NCBI RefSeq assembly: GCF_003003255.1
Contig: NZ_PVTD01000018.1
Coordinates: 1 to 34,766, forward strand
Direction of reading: 5' to 3'
From: Aliiruegeria haliotis
GTDB taxonomy: Bacteria; Pseudomonadota; Alphaproteobacteria; Rhodobacterales; Rhodobacteraceae
Length of the DNA stretch: 34,766 bases
The notes beneath the pieces were generated by a model that was given only the letters and a program-made list of their open reading frames with translations, was not told the origin of the DNA and searched no databases. Positions 1 through 8,496 of the stretch are shown here, one piece after another (positions within the stretch are counted from its first letter, which is position 1; every line of letters starts with the position of its first letter). A program made the position numbers and the translations under genes.

Positions 1-332
1 GGAAACAGACCACACTCTGGCAGATTGCCAACCGCGATCAGGATGCCGAGACTGTGCACGGCACCCAGAAGCCGGTCGAATGCATGCGCCGGCCGATCCT
101 CAACAATTCCGATCCCGGACAGGCGGTCTACGAGCCGTTCATGGGATCCGGTACGACGCTGATCGCGGCCGAGACCACCAACCGGACCTGCCTCGGTGTC
201 GAGCTCAACCCGGCCTATGTCGATGTCGCGGTAGAGCGCTGGCAAGCCTTCACCGGCAAGGATGCGGTGCACGAAGTGAGCGGCGTCAGCTTTTCGGAGC
301 TGCAGGCGGAAAGGGTCGAAGCAAACAAATGA
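1..332 (+). CDS. DNA methyltransferase, C-terminal part (5' end outside window)
   Basis: The reading frame is open from base 3 to the stop at 330-332, so the gene begins before the window; the GTG at 54 is internal. The visible ~109 residues hold the C-terminal features of a beta-class (permuted) N4-cytosine/N6-adenine methyltransferase: a TQKPVE segment, then YEPFMGSGTT, the AdoMet-binding motif I (FxGxG type), then GVELNPAYVDVAVERW, the strand and helix that follow it. The DPPY-type catalytic motif would lie upstream and is not visible. Such enzymes methylate the host or phage genome and are common in tailed phages. The DUF3489 and terminase small subunit genes next door support a prophage origin. 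The family call is secure; the specificity cannot be read. Confidence 0.88.
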   Translation, partial: KQTTLWQIANRDQDAETVHGTQKPVECMRRPILNNSDPGQAVYEPFMGSGTTLIAAETTNRTCLGVELNPAYVDVAVERWQAFTGKDAVHEVSGVSFSELQAERVEANK

Positions 333-354
333 ATGGCCGCGACATCGCGGCCAT
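333..354. terminator. Hairpin between convergent methyltransferase and DUF3489 genes
   Basis: A perfect 10-bp inverted repeat (arms 333-342 and 345-354, ATGGCCGCGA / TCGCGGCCAT) starts directly after the methyltransferase stop codon. It lies between two convergent genes. No T-run follows on either strand, so an intrinsic terminator is only inferred from placement and stem strength. Confidence 0.5.
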
Positions 355-392
355 CATGACCTCCGAGGGCGCCTGTCGGCGCTGGCGCTGAA

Positions 393-926
393 TCAGGAAC
401 CGGCGATCCGGTAGACCCTGCCGCGCTCGGGCTCCGCCGTTGCCTCCACGGTGAGTCCGAGCTTCTTGCGCAGCGTGCCGGAGATCGCACCGCGAACGCT
501 GTGCGCCTGCCAGCCGGTGGCCTCGGAGATCTCTGCGATGGTGGCGCCGCCCGGCGCGGAGAGCATCTCGATCAGGCCGGCCTGCTTGGTTCCTGCACGC
601 GGTACGCTGGGCCCGGTCTCAAGCGGCTCCGGGTTCCGCCGGTCCAGCCGGGTACGGATCTCGGCCGGCGAGAGCTCGACCGCTGCAAGCCCGGCTTCGG
701 TGGCGATCAGCGTCAAGCCGTGACCATCGCCGGTCTCCCGCCAGAGCGTCTCGCCGCGGGTGATGTTGGCATCGACCTCCTCGAGGAAGCCGAGCTCCAT
801 GATCCTGGTCACCGCCTTCTTCGCCGCGGCTCCGTGCAGGCCCTTCGGCAGCGGCATGGCCAGCGCGTCGTTCCGTGCGGCGGCGAGTTCGAGAATGCGG
901 ATCTGGGTGTCGGTGAGCTCGGACAT
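393..926 (-). CDS. DUF3489 domain protein (phage-associated)
   Basis: This encodes 177 residues starting MSELTDTQIRILELAAARND. The frame runs further upstream, but that part is Pro/Arg/Gly-rich and looks non-coding, so the ATG at 926 is preferred. The N-terminal half (about 1-60) resembles a small winged-helix fold. The C-terminal part (about 115-175) matches the DUF3489 pattern: KQAGLIEMLS, then a short helix-turn-helix-like stretch (GATIAEISEATGWQAHSVRG) and a basic end with GRVYRI. DUF3489 proteins are commonly found in alphaproteobacterial prophages and integrative elements; their function is unknown, and DNA binding is an inference from the helix-turn-helix-like segment. It is convergent with the methyltransferase and divergent from the terminase gene, with about 190 bp between. 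Confidence 0.82.
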   Translation of the reverse strand: MSELTDTQIRILELAAARNDALAMPLPKGLHGAAAKKAVTRIMELGFLEEVDANITRGETLWRETGDGHGLTLIATEAGLAAVELSPAEIRTRLDRRNPEPLETGPSVPRAGTKQAGLIEMLSAPGGATIAEISEATGWQAHSVRGAISGTLRKKLGLTVEATAEPERGRVYRIAGS

Positions 927-1117
927 GATGGGCTCCGTGGATGCGGACCTGCGGGATGCAGGCCCTCCTACGAGGCCGGGGCCCGGTGGGCGGGCCCCGC
1001 TCGGGTGCGGGACCGTGACAGGCTGAGATCCAATATGGATCAGGTTCGCTCTGATGCGAACGAGCATCAACGATAATCAAAGCAATATCATGACTTTAAT
1101 CTTGCTAAGGATCCCCC

Positions 1118-1642
1118 ATGCAGGGCATGACCGAACAGGACTACGCCACTCATGCCGGCATATCGCGGGGCGCGATCCAGAAAGCGAAGCGCACCGGCCG
1201 TCTGACGCTTTTCGCGGATGGCTCAATCGATGCGGCAGCCTCGGACGCCCGCCGCGCGGAGACGACCGATCCGGATCAGCAACGGCGATCGGTGAGCGAC
1301 AATGCCCTCTCGGGACCCGGCGAGTCCTCCTCGTATCTCAAGGCCCGGACGGCGCTCACGGTCTACCAGGCGCAGGAACGGCAGATCGCGATCCGGAAGA
1401 AGAAAGGTGCGCTGGTCGACCCCGCCCGGGCCGAGGCGCTGGTGTTCCGTCTCGCCCGGCAGGAGCGCGATGCCTGGGTGACCTGGCCGGCGCGGGTGGC
1501 GGCGCTGATCGCGGCGCAGGTCTCGGCCGAATGCGAGAGCGCCTCCCGTGCATCACCCGCAATCGAAACCGCGATCATGCAGACGGTGCTGGAAGCCGTC
1601 CCCAACGCAACGGCTGCGCGAGCGAGCTGCGGGTTTCAATAG
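1118..1642 (+). CDS. Phage terminase small subunit-like protein, C-terminus replaced
   Basis: The protein has 174 residues. The N-terminus (MTEQDYATHAGISRGAIQKAKRTGRL) is a helix-turn-helix of the Nu1/terminase small subunit kind, which recognises phage DNA for packaging. The middle holds the family-typical stretch with AQERQIAIRKKKGALVDP, then ALVFRLARQERDAWVTWPAR. In this family the end normally continues with a helix of the type LEAHVRxHL. Here the match stops after MQTVLEA (about residue 160, near base 1596) and gives way to VPNATAARASCGFQ and a stop. No terminase large subunit or capsid gene follows: the next gene is a minus-strand amidohydrolase. This marks the broken edge of a prophage. 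The product is probably non-functional for packaging. Confidence 0.75.
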   Translation: MQGMTEQDYATHAGISRGAIQKAKRTGRLTLFADGSIDAAASDARRAETTDPDQQRRSVSDNALSGPGESSSYLKARTALTVYQAQERQIAIRKKKGALVDPARAEALVFRLARQERDAWVTWPARVAALIAAQVSAECESASRASPAIETAIMQTVLEAVPNATAARASCGFQ

Positions 1643-1803
1643 GAAAACGGTCGGTCTTCCGACGACTTCACAGTCCGGCGCCTCCATAAGCGCTCTGCTG
1701 ATCCCGGCGGCGTCTGTGGATCGCTCATCTGGTCGCTGTTCTGGCCGTCACGCCCTGTCGGGTTGGCCGAAGAACGCGGCTCCTTTCCAGAGCAACCTTC
1801 TTG

Positions 1804-3696
1804 CTAGATGTGTGCATGAACGACGGACACCGCGTGATCAAGGACAGAGCGGGCGAAATCGGTCTGATCCACCTCATCTTTCGTCGGGGCAAGTGCGGCA
1901 TCGTCATGGGCAAGGGTGCCAACCTTCAGTACACGCCCCTCCATGACTGTACCCCAGACACCGATATCCTTGATCGCCATCGCCTCGATCGTCAGCGGAT
2001 TGTCGTCGAGGACGGTGAAATTGGCCAGCTTGCCCGGTTCGATGCTGCCGCGCTCATGCTCCAAACGGTGTGCATAGGCCGCATTCAGGGTCACCGCCTT
2101 CAGGGCCTGCTCGCGAGACGCGCGTTGATCTTCGCCCGCAACCCGTCCCGACGAGGTGACCCGATTGACGGCGCACCACATCAGGAACAGCGGGTCGCCT
2201 GGCGCCATTGGCATGTCCGAATGCAGAGAATAGGAGATGCCCGCCCGCTCCACATCGCCCAACCGCACCATCGCGTCGGCGCGTTCGGGCCCAAGGCCCA
2301 CTTCACCGTACTTGTCCGCCAACGCACGCACATAATAGGGATTGGCGCTGACGATCGCACCGAGTTGCTTGATGCGCTCCACCTGATCGGCTCCGCTGAC
2401 GGCGAAATGGACGACCACGGTACGGTGGTCATGACGTGGATTGCGACGCATGTTGAGTTCCAGAGCGTTCAGCACACGGTCCAGCCCCGCATCGCCGTTG
2501 ACGTGGATATGGATCTGATAGCCCGCGTCCCAGTAGACGCGGAAGCCGCGCAGGAACTTGTCCTCGTCCATCATCCAGACGCCGTCGTGGCCGTCGAGGA
2601 ACGGTTCGCGCACCCGCATCGCCAGCGAATAGATCGCACCATCGGCAAAAAGCTTGGCGCTGCCCTCGGCCAGTTCGGTCATGCCGCCATACCACGCCGC
2701 CAGTTTCTCGGTCTCTGCCACCACTTGTGCATCGTCGTCGTACTTGCCGATCAGGCTCTTGCCGTCGGCCATGAACGACCAGCGGAACGGCATCGTGGGT
2801 GCGGACATCACCGAGTTGACGATACCCTGGATCTCCTTGGAGAGGATGCCGCCCGGCTCGTTGCCGAAGGTCACGCCCTTGGCATGCATGTAGTCGCGCA
2901 TGATTCCAAGACCCGCGCGGAACTTGCCGGGGTTGATGACCATCGGCGCGATGAGCGGCAGAACGGCAAACAGGCCCTGCTCGTAGAAATGGCCCTCAGC
3001 GAGGTTGGACTGCGCGCGGGCGGACGGCGACCAGCTTTCCATCGCCTCCTCCGTCACCCCGCCGACATTGAGCGCGGCGCTGTTCAAGTGGAACTCGTGG
3101 CAGGACCTTGCCCAGACGATGATCGGACGGGTCGTGCTGACACCATCGAGTTCGTCGCGCGTCAACTCTCCATAGAAATAGCTGTGGTAGCCCCAGGACA
3201 ACAGCGGCTCCGCCGGGTCTTCCATCGCGTCGCTTGCGGCCTTCAGTCGGGTCAGGAAGTCCGCCTTGTCCTTGACCGCAGGCACGGTTCCGCCGGGCAA
3301 GGTCCAATCCTCAATGGCAAGGATCTCGGACGACATGGTCAGTCCCGCCAGCACGGGATGGTCGTGCTGGGCGATGAAGCCGGGCACGATGACATGGTCC
3401 GCAAAGGTCGTGTCGATGGTGTGGGGCTGATCGCCGAGAGCCCTAACCAAATCCTCCGCCGTACCCACTCCAAGGATGCGTTCATTTACTACGGCCACGG
3501 CCGTTGCCGTGGGGCGCTCCGGATCGAGCGTGACGATCTCCCGCGCGGTATAGATCGTCGCGTCAGGGCTGGTTGCCATCGCACTACCGATATCGCTAAG
3601 GGAACTTTGTGCAATTGCGCCGCGGCCAAGAGAGGTCAGGCATGTTGCGCCCAGCAATGCTGCCCGAAGAACGCTGCGCCGTGTCGTCAGTGTCAT
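1804..3696 (-). CDS. Exported amidohydrolase, YtcJ-like (Amidohydro_3)
   Basis: The protein has 630 residues. It opens with a Tat signal (TTRRSVLRA at 4-12, then a hydrophobic stretch ending near AIAQ at 30), so the enzyme should act folded in the periplasm. Metal-dependent amidohydrolase motifs of the YtcJ/NfdA type are visible: GFIAQHDHP (106-114, metal ligands H111 and H113), KLFADGA (348-354), HIHVNGD (396-402), VVHFAV (428-433, H430) and LHSDMP (491-496, D494), with the C-terminal GSIEPGKLANFTVLDDNP that closes the composite domain. The substrate is unknown; the family hydrolyses N-substituted amides and formamides. A clear ribosome-binding site (AGGAGATGAGAG) precedes the ATG. It lies 35 bp downstream of the FMN-dehydrogenase pseudogene on the same strand, suggesting a former two-gene operon. 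Confidence 0.9.
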   Translation of the reverse strand: MTLTTRRSVLRAALLGATCLTSLGRGAIAQSSLSDIGSAMATSPDATIYTAREIVTLDPERPTATAVAVVNERILGVGTAEDLVRALGDQPHTIDTTFADHVIVPGFIAQHDHPVLAGLTMSSEILAIEDWTLPGGTVPAVKDKADFLTRLKAASDAMEDPAEPLLSWGYHSYFYGELTRDELDGVSTTRPIIVWARSCHEFHLNSAALNVGGVTEEAMESWSPSARAQSNLAEGHFYEQGLFAVLPLIAPMVINPGKFRAGLGIMRDYMHAKGVTFGNEPGGILSKEIQGIVNSVMSAPTMPFRWSFMADGKSLIGKYDDDAQVVAETEKLAAWYGGMTELAEGSAKLFADGAIYSLAMRVREPFLDGHDGVWMMDEDKFLRGFRVYWDAGYQIHIHVNGDAGLDRVLNALELNMRRNPRHDHRTVVVHFAVSGADQVERIKQLGAIVSANPYYVRALADKYGEVGLGPERADAMVRLGDVERAGISYSLHSDMPMAPGDPLFLMWCAVNRVTSSGRVAGEDQRASREQALKAVTLNAAYAHRLEHERGSIEPGKLANFTVLDDNPLTIEAMAIKDIGVWGTVMEGRVLKVGTLAHDDAALAPTKDEVDQTDFARSVLDHAVSVVHAHI

Positions 3697-3731
3697 CTCT
3701 CATCTCCTGTAGATTTGGCGGCCCGGCTGTC

Positions 3732-4991
3732 TCAAACTGTGCCGATCATATCCTTGGTCAAATCCGCGGGGCGTGACACCCCCATTTGCTGCATTGTCAC
3801 CTGCAGCTCGGCATCCAGCAATTGCATCACCCGCTCCACGCCCGCCTGGCCAAACGCCGTCAGGCCCCAGATATATGGGCGCCCGACACAGACCATGTCC
3901 GCCCCCATGCAAAGCGCCTTGACGATATCCGAGCCGCGCCGGAAGCCGGAATCAACGATGACAGGGATGGCACCGTCAACCTGCTCCGTGATGGCCGGAT
4001 GCGCGTCGATGGACGCAAACCCGGATTCATCGGCCCGCCCGCCGTGATTGGAGACCGCCATGCCATCAAAGCCGCGGCCCTCTTCGATGGCGGCATCCTC
4101 TGGCGTCATCAGGCCCTTGACCACGACCTTCATGCTGGTTTTCTCGCGCAGGCGCTCCAGACTGTCCCACGTCATCGCCGGGTCCATCGGGTTGGAAACG
4201 CCCGAGAGGTCGAAATCCCGGTACATCGGCATGAACCGCACACGTTCCTCCACCGTGGTGGCGCCGTGGCACTGCTTGCAGTCCCTCGTATCGGTTCTGC
4301 GCAGGATGTTCCTGGTTTCCAGAACGCGCTTTCTGACGAGGTCGACCGTCACCACCAGCAGCGGGCAGCCGGCATCTCTGCCGCGCGAATGGGTTGCTCG
4401 GCGAGCGCGGCGGAATCGCTGGCGCATAGTTGGAACCAGACGGGCCGCCCACGCGCCGCGTTGACCTGATCCAGTGGTGTGTTCGTCTGCGTCGACAGGA
4501 TCTGGAGGTGATTGCCGCTTTGAGCGGCGCGCGCGACGGCCGCCACTGCCTCGCGGTTGAACACTAGTTGCAAGCCCACCGGCGCGATCCCGACAGGTGA
4601 GGCAAATTCCTCTCCGAACAGCGAAACCGAGATGTCCGTCCCGCCAACCCCCACGAGGCGACGCGGTCGCAGATGGTAGTGCCCGAATTCGTCCCGGTTC
4701 GCACGGAGCGTTTCCTCGCCGCCAACGCCGGAGGCCAGGAATCCGTAGTGGGCCGGCGGCAGCCACCGCTTGGCATTGGCTTAGAAATCAAAAATATTGA
4801 CTGCTTCCTCCGGAGACGCGATCACCCTATCGACCAGATCCAGCCACATCTTGTCGCCGGGCAGATCTTCGGCGTGTTGGATCAACTCTGCCAGCGCCGG
4901 CGGCGCCGACGGTCACCAACGGCGATGCCGACAGAAACCATAGAAACATGCGTCTGTTCAATGCCGTGCTGTGATCGGGATTCGTTGCCAT
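3732..4991 (-). pseudogene. Tat-exported FMN-dependent alpha-hydroxy acid dehydrogenase, multiply broken
   Basis: Read with corrections, this is a lactate-dehydrogenase/monooxygenase-type FMN enzyme. It starts at ATG 4991 after AAGG, and residues 12-20 (NRRMFLWFL) begin a Tat-like signal ending SASPLVTVGAA. The frame shifts near 4885-4905 to continue ALAELIQHAEDLPGDKMW. A TAA (4783-4781) interrupts FDF*ANAKRWLPPAHYGFL, where relatives usually have Glu or another sense codon. The same frame then gives PVGIAPVGLQ and NHLQILSTQTNTP. A one-base loss near 4375 separates QPIRAAE from AGCPLLVVTVDLVRKR. The end carries the conserved KGLMTPEDA, the active-site SNHGGR, and the FMN phosphate-binding VDSGFRRGSD. 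A CxxCH (CKQCH) lies in the middle. With two frameshifts and a nonsense codon the gene is dead unless these are sequence errors. Confidence 0.85.
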
Positions 4992-5045
4992 CCTTGACAT
5001 CCCTCTAACTCAAACCATCGGCTGGTTCAGACCCCCGCAATAGCC

Positions 5046-5061
5046 TGACACCCATGTGTCA
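5046..5061. promoter_or_regulatory. Operator-like inverted repeat upstream of the dehydrogenase pseudogene
   Basis: TGACAC-CCAT-GTGTCA is a perfect 6-bp inverted repeat with a 4-bp centre, 54 bp before the ATG of the broken FMN dehydrogenase (minus strand). Size and position fit a dimeric repressor site. No cognate regulator is adjacent. Confidence 0.35.
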
Positions 5062-5728
5062 AATGTTCCCGCCGCGCCCCCGAAAGTGCCACGAAACACG
5101 ACCCGGAGAAACGGCTGTTTGGCGGTGATCCGCGGCCTCGGATGTGCCGCGCGTCAGTTTCAGCGCGGGATAAGGAGGGTGACACTGGCACGAATGCCCG
5201 TCCCCTCGGGGCCACTGGGTCCGGACTCGGCCCAATGACGTGCACCAAGCTGAAAGCTCACCGGCTTAGAGCTTGTCCAGCCCGATTTTCTATGGGCCAC
5301 TTCTGATTGGAGTTTCGGAAACCGGCGGACGCATTCCGAGCGCCTCATGCAGGCGGATATGGTTGTCGGAGTTAATCTGCAACGGCACGCTTCTGAACGC
5401 CGCCAGCGGGATGTTGAGAGTCCTTGGGAGATCTACTGCCTGAGCCCCCTATGCGAAGGCGGGATTGGTGAACAGGGACATCAGCAAGGGAAGTGCAAAA
5501 AAACACTATGACACATAGGTAAGACGTGCTGCCTGTGATGCCCTCGCCCAGAGTGCTGCACTGCCGGGTGACGTCGGAACTGGAAATGCCTTGGCCGGCA
5601 AATTCCTCATGGTTGCTTTCCTTTCAGGTCACTACGGCCGGTGGAAAAGCAGACGAGCCGTTTAGCGAATACCCGGGAGAAGATCCACCGATGCTTGCGC
5701 ATCCGATGCGCGAAGCGGACGGCGTGGC
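5062..5728. other. Gene-poor stretch, possible decayed coding remnant
   Basis: No convincing intact gene is seen. On the minus strand, about 5290-5440, a frame reads NIPLAAFRSVPLQINSDN then HIRLHEALGMRPPVSET and stops. The last part faintly resembles the end of integrase-core transposases (RPHxALGxRPP), so it may be an insertion-sequence relic; the match is weak. A short palindrome (CTATG-ACA-CATAG, 5506-5518) follows a run of seven A. The rest shows nothing recognisable. Confidence 0.3.
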
Positions 5729-7054
5729 CTACTCGGAAAGCGTGTTCTTGTAGATCTCTCCGTCCTTCATGATGATCCGAAGGTTGTCGGTATCTCCAAG
5801 AACGCCCACACCGTCGAGCGGGTTGCCATCAACCAATAGCAGATCGGCATAGGCGCCTTCGGCCACGACACCAAGATCGCCGTCCTGGTAGGGGTTGCGT
5901 GGTCCGCTCAGTTTCAGCAGCTCGCTGGTATTGCCGGTGGCCATCTTGAGGATCTCGTAGGGCGTGAACCATTTCTCCAGCCGCTCAAGCTGTTCTGTCG
6001 TTCCGGTCAGGCCCTCGACCGGGTTCATGACCGTATCGGTGCCGTGGGTCACCTTGAGGTCCGGAAACTCCTTCATCCACTCATAGACCTGCGCGGTGCC
6101 CTTGCAGATGATCGCCTGCTTGGCGTTCTGCGCGGCATTGAAGTGCGGTTCCTCGCACAGGGTAAAGGGCTGGTAGCTGAGCCAGATACCCTCTTTGGCC
6201 ATGCGCTCGACTGTGGCGCGATCCAGAAGTTGACCGTGCTCGATCACTTTCACGCCTGCGTCGATGGCGATGTTGACTGCCCGAGGCGTGTAGCCATGCA
6301 CGGTCACATAGGTGCCCCAGTTCTCGGCGGCATCGACGGCGGCCTTGATCTCGTCATAGCTAAACTGGGTCGTGTCGATCGGGTCGGTGGGAGAGGAAAC
6401 CCCACCGCCGATAGCAAGCTTGAGTTGCGAGGCCCCGAGCCGCAAGTTTTCGCGTGCGGCGGCCAGCACCCGGTCCGGCCCGTCCACCATGTAGGTGGTA
6501 TATCGCGACCAATAGGGCACTTCATCGGTCAGCGAGGGATTTGCTTCCCCACGCGCCCGGAAATCGAAATGGCCGCTGGTCTGGGTGATGAAGGCGCCCG
6601 AGGGATAGACCCGCGGCCCGGGGATCAGCCCTTCATCAATCGCGCGCTTCAGTGTGAAGGTTTCGCCGCCCATATCGCGGACGGTCGTGATACCTTGATC
6701 GAGAACCTGCTCTGCCGCCACTGCCGAGCGGATCGTCAGATACCCCGGCAGTTCGGTCATGATGTCCGGCACGCTGATGTTGCCGATGGCCAGATGAATG
6801 TGGCTGTCGATGATCCCCGGCATCAGCGTGCGGCCGCCGCCATCGATGACCGTCGCCCCGTCCACGTCCAGCGCATCGGTCGAGATCGTTGTGATCAGAT
6901 TGCCCTCGACCAGAACACTCGCGTTCTCGATCCGTGCCTCGTTGAGGCCGTCAAAGACATGCACATTGGTGAACAGGGTCCGCGCAGGATCGTCCTGCGC
7001 CAGAACGGCAGATGCACAGACCAATAGCGCAAGAGTTGCCGGGAAAGGGTTCAT
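5729..7054 (-). CDS. Exported imidazolonepropionase-like amidohydrolase
   Basis: The protein has 441 residues from the ATG at 7054, preceded by GAGG about 9 bases upstream; the longer upstream frame looks non-coding. A Sec signal peptide ends near AVLAQ (20). Motifs of the metal-dependent amidohydrolase superfamily follow in order: MPGIIDSHIHL (H85, H87 metal ligands), LKLAIGGG (K212, the candidate carboxylated bridging lysine), TVHGYT (H253), IEHGQ (H273) and THGTD (D340). The closing GAYADLLLVDGNPLDG belongs to the small beta domain. Relatives include prolidase-like and imidazolonepropionase-like enzymes that hydrolyse peptide-like or cyclic amide bonds; the substrate here is unknown. It is a second exported amidohydrolase within 4 kb but only distantly related to the first. 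Confidence 0.9.
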   Translation of the reverse strand: MNPFPATLALLVCASAVLAQDDPARTLFTNVHVFDGLNEARIENASVLVEGNLITTISTDALDVDGATVIDGGGRTLMPGIIDSHIHLAIGNISVPDIMTELPGYLTIRSAVAAEQVLDQGITTVRDMGGETFTLKRAIDEGLIPGPRVYPSGAFITQTSGHFDFRARGEANPSLTDEVPYWSRYTTYMVDGPDRVLAAARENLRLGASQLKLAIGGGVSSPTDPIDTTQFSYDEIKAAVDAAENWGTYVTVHGYTPRAVNIAIDAGVKVIEHGQLLDRATVERMAKEGIWLSYQPFTLCEEPHFNAAQNAKQAIICKGTAQVYEWMKEFPDLKVTHGTDTVMNPVEGLTGTTEQLERLEKWFTPYEILKMATGNTSELLKLSGPRNPYQDGDLGVVAEGAYADLLLVDGNPLDGVGVLGDTDNLRIIMKDGEIYKNTLSE

Positions 7055-7375
7055 TTTCTGGTCCTCGCAAATGGTTGGCCTGTTCGGCCTGTCGAAACTG
7101 TAATGTCTTGTGTCGTCAGGAGCATTGCTGGCGGATGTCCGAGGCCATGAGCCTGTTCCTCTGCACTTCAGCCAAAACAACCACGCGCCGAATGACGTCT
7201 CGAGCCCGAATTGAGCACTTCGAATTCTAACTCTAAGGTCTGCTGCGTTGGCAGTCGACGCCTGTCCTCCCGTCTGACGTCCGCTTGGTTCACCTTTTTC
7301 CGAATGGATACATCAAGAAAAGCACACGGGAGACAGACCCAGTCGTCGTCCCCCGGGTGCCGGATCAATGCAGGC
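7055..7375. other. Intergenic stretch without a gene
   Basis: This lies upstream of the amidohydrolase and downstream of the DUF1269 gene, both on the minus strand. Only frames with no family resemblance are seen, with skewed Arg/Ser/Thr composition. It presumably carries the promoter of the amidohydrolase; no clear -35/-10 pair or terminator hairpin was recognised. Confidence 0.4.
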
Positions 7376-7870
7376 TCACGACGCCTTCTCGAAGACCTTG
7401 CGAAGCTCCTCATCGCTGGTTTTCGACAGCGAGGTCTGGATGATCTTGCCGCTGCCCGCGAAATCCTTGAGCCGTTCCAGAACCTTGTCGCCAGTAACCT
7501 CGCGTACGAGCACGAACAGGGCCGCACCGCCGGGCTTGAGATCCTCGCCGACGCTCTTCATGAAACCGTCGTCGATCCCGAGATCGGTGAGATATCCCGA
7601 AAGCGCCCCGGTGCCTGCACCAACGGCCATGCCAAGCAGCGGATTGAGGAACAGCAACCCGATCAGCATGCCCCAGAAGCTGCCGCCGACGGCGCCTGCC
7701 GCTGTCAGGTTGGTCGCCTGGTGCAGCTTGACCTTTCCGTCATCTTCCCGGGTGACAACAACAATGTCATCCATCGCGATGAGATACTCTTTCTGAAGTT
7801 CAGCCAGCCGCGCGCGAACGTCGTAGGCCTTGCCCGGATCATCGAAAGAGATTGCAATCAGATCTGCCAT
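7376..7870 (-). CDS. DUF1269 family glycine-rich membrane protein
   Basis: The protein has 164 residues. The N-terminus (MADLIAISFDDPGKAYDVRARLAEL) is a small alpha/beta segment, followed by KVKLHQATNLTAAGAVGGSF and a hydrophobic, glycine-rich stretch (about 55-92) that could form a membrane hairpin. The C-terminal half holds LGIDDGFMKSVG and the conserved ALFVLVREVTGDKVLERL pattern of DUF1269. The function of the family is unknown. The gene follows an HdeD-like gene with only 2 bases between stop and start, so they are almost certainly co-translated, linking it to envelope stress. Three further intact relatives and one truncated copy occur later in the window. Confidence 0.88.
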   Translation of the reverse strand: MADLIAISFDDPGKAYDVRARLAELQKEYLIAMDDIVVVTREDDGKVKLHQATNLTAAGAVGGSFWGMLIGLLFLNPLLGMAVGAGTGALSGYLTDLGIDDGFMKSVGEDLKPGGAALFVLVREVTGDKVLERLKDFAGSGKIIQTSLSKTSDEELRKVFEKAS

Positions 7871-7872
7871 TT

Positions 7873-8430
7873 TTATTCCATTTCCAGCAGTGTGTTGAAG
7901 GTGTCTTGGTCATTCGGGAGTTCCTGCATGGCCATCCCGATCATGGTCAGGCTTGCCCCGTTCGAGAGCATGTGCAGTCCGAGCAGGATTCCCAATAGTT
8001 CGAGCGTCGCACCCGGAGACGTCAGCACGACGATAGCGAGGATCAGGGACAGCACCCCTGCGCCCATCAACGGCCAGAAGACCGGGTCGCCCTTGGCGCG
8101 AAACGCACAGGTGATCTGCACTGCGCCGCTCGTTGCCAGCAGAACCAGCAAAAGGGATGACAGCGAGATGATGCCGGCAAGCGGGTAGGACAGGAAAGAC
8201 CAGCCGAGGAGCAACGTCATCAGGCCGATGCCCCATGTCATCAGGCGGTTTCCCGTTCCGTCCGACCAGAAGCCGAGAGCAATCTGCAGCATACCGCCGA
8301 GGATCAGAAGCATGCCCGTGACGGTGACAACAGCCACGGATGCAACAGTTGCGTTGACCAGTATGAAAACGCTCAAAGCCATTAGCACAAGGCCGAGCCA
8401 GAAGTGTTTCGTGGAGGAGTTAAGTGTCAT
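7873..8430 (-). CDS. HdeD-family membrane protein (DUF308)
   Basis: The protein has 185 residues with about six transmembrane helices in three pairs, the layout of HdeD (DUF308 repeats). The start MTLNSSTKHFWLGL at 8430 is chosen because the frame upstream is polar and unlike the family. In enterobacteria HdeD is an inner-membrane protein of the acid-resistance island; in most other bacteria its role is unproven. The stop lies 2 bases before the DUF1269 start, making a tight two-gene unit on the minus strand. The polar tail (QELPNDQDTFNTLLEME) probably faces the cytoplasm. Confidence 0.87.
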   Translation of the reverse strand: MTLNSSTKHFWLGLVLMALSVFILVNATVASVAVVTVTGMLLILGGMLQIALGFWSDGTGNRLMTWGIGLMTLLLGWSFLSYPLAGIISLSSLLLVLLATSGAVQITCAFRAKGDPVFWPLMGAGVLSLILAIVVLTSPGATLELLGILLGLHMLSNGASLTMIGMAMQELPNDQDTFNTLLEME

Positions 8431-8496
8431 GGTAAGTCTCGTGTTCTGGTTTGGCGTCGATCGGTTGGGCGCGGTCGACGCCAAACTGGTTCTCCG

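Noticed and set aside
1015-1065. CTGAGA ... CAGGTTCG resembling pieces of a TPP riboswitch
   Set aside because: The element order and flanking stems do not fit the thiamine pyrophosphate consensus, and neither neighbour is a thiamine gene.
1801-4047. Long plus-strand frame (748 codons)
   Set aside because: It is antisense to the YtcJ-like amidohydrolase and part of the dehydrogenase relic. Its translation is His/Arg/Asp-rich with no family resemblance, a usual shadow of high-GC genes.
7055-7180. Longer N-terminus for the 5729-7054 amidohydrolase
   Set aside because: The signal peptide and ribosome-binding site fit the ATG at 7054; the extension places polar residues before the signal.
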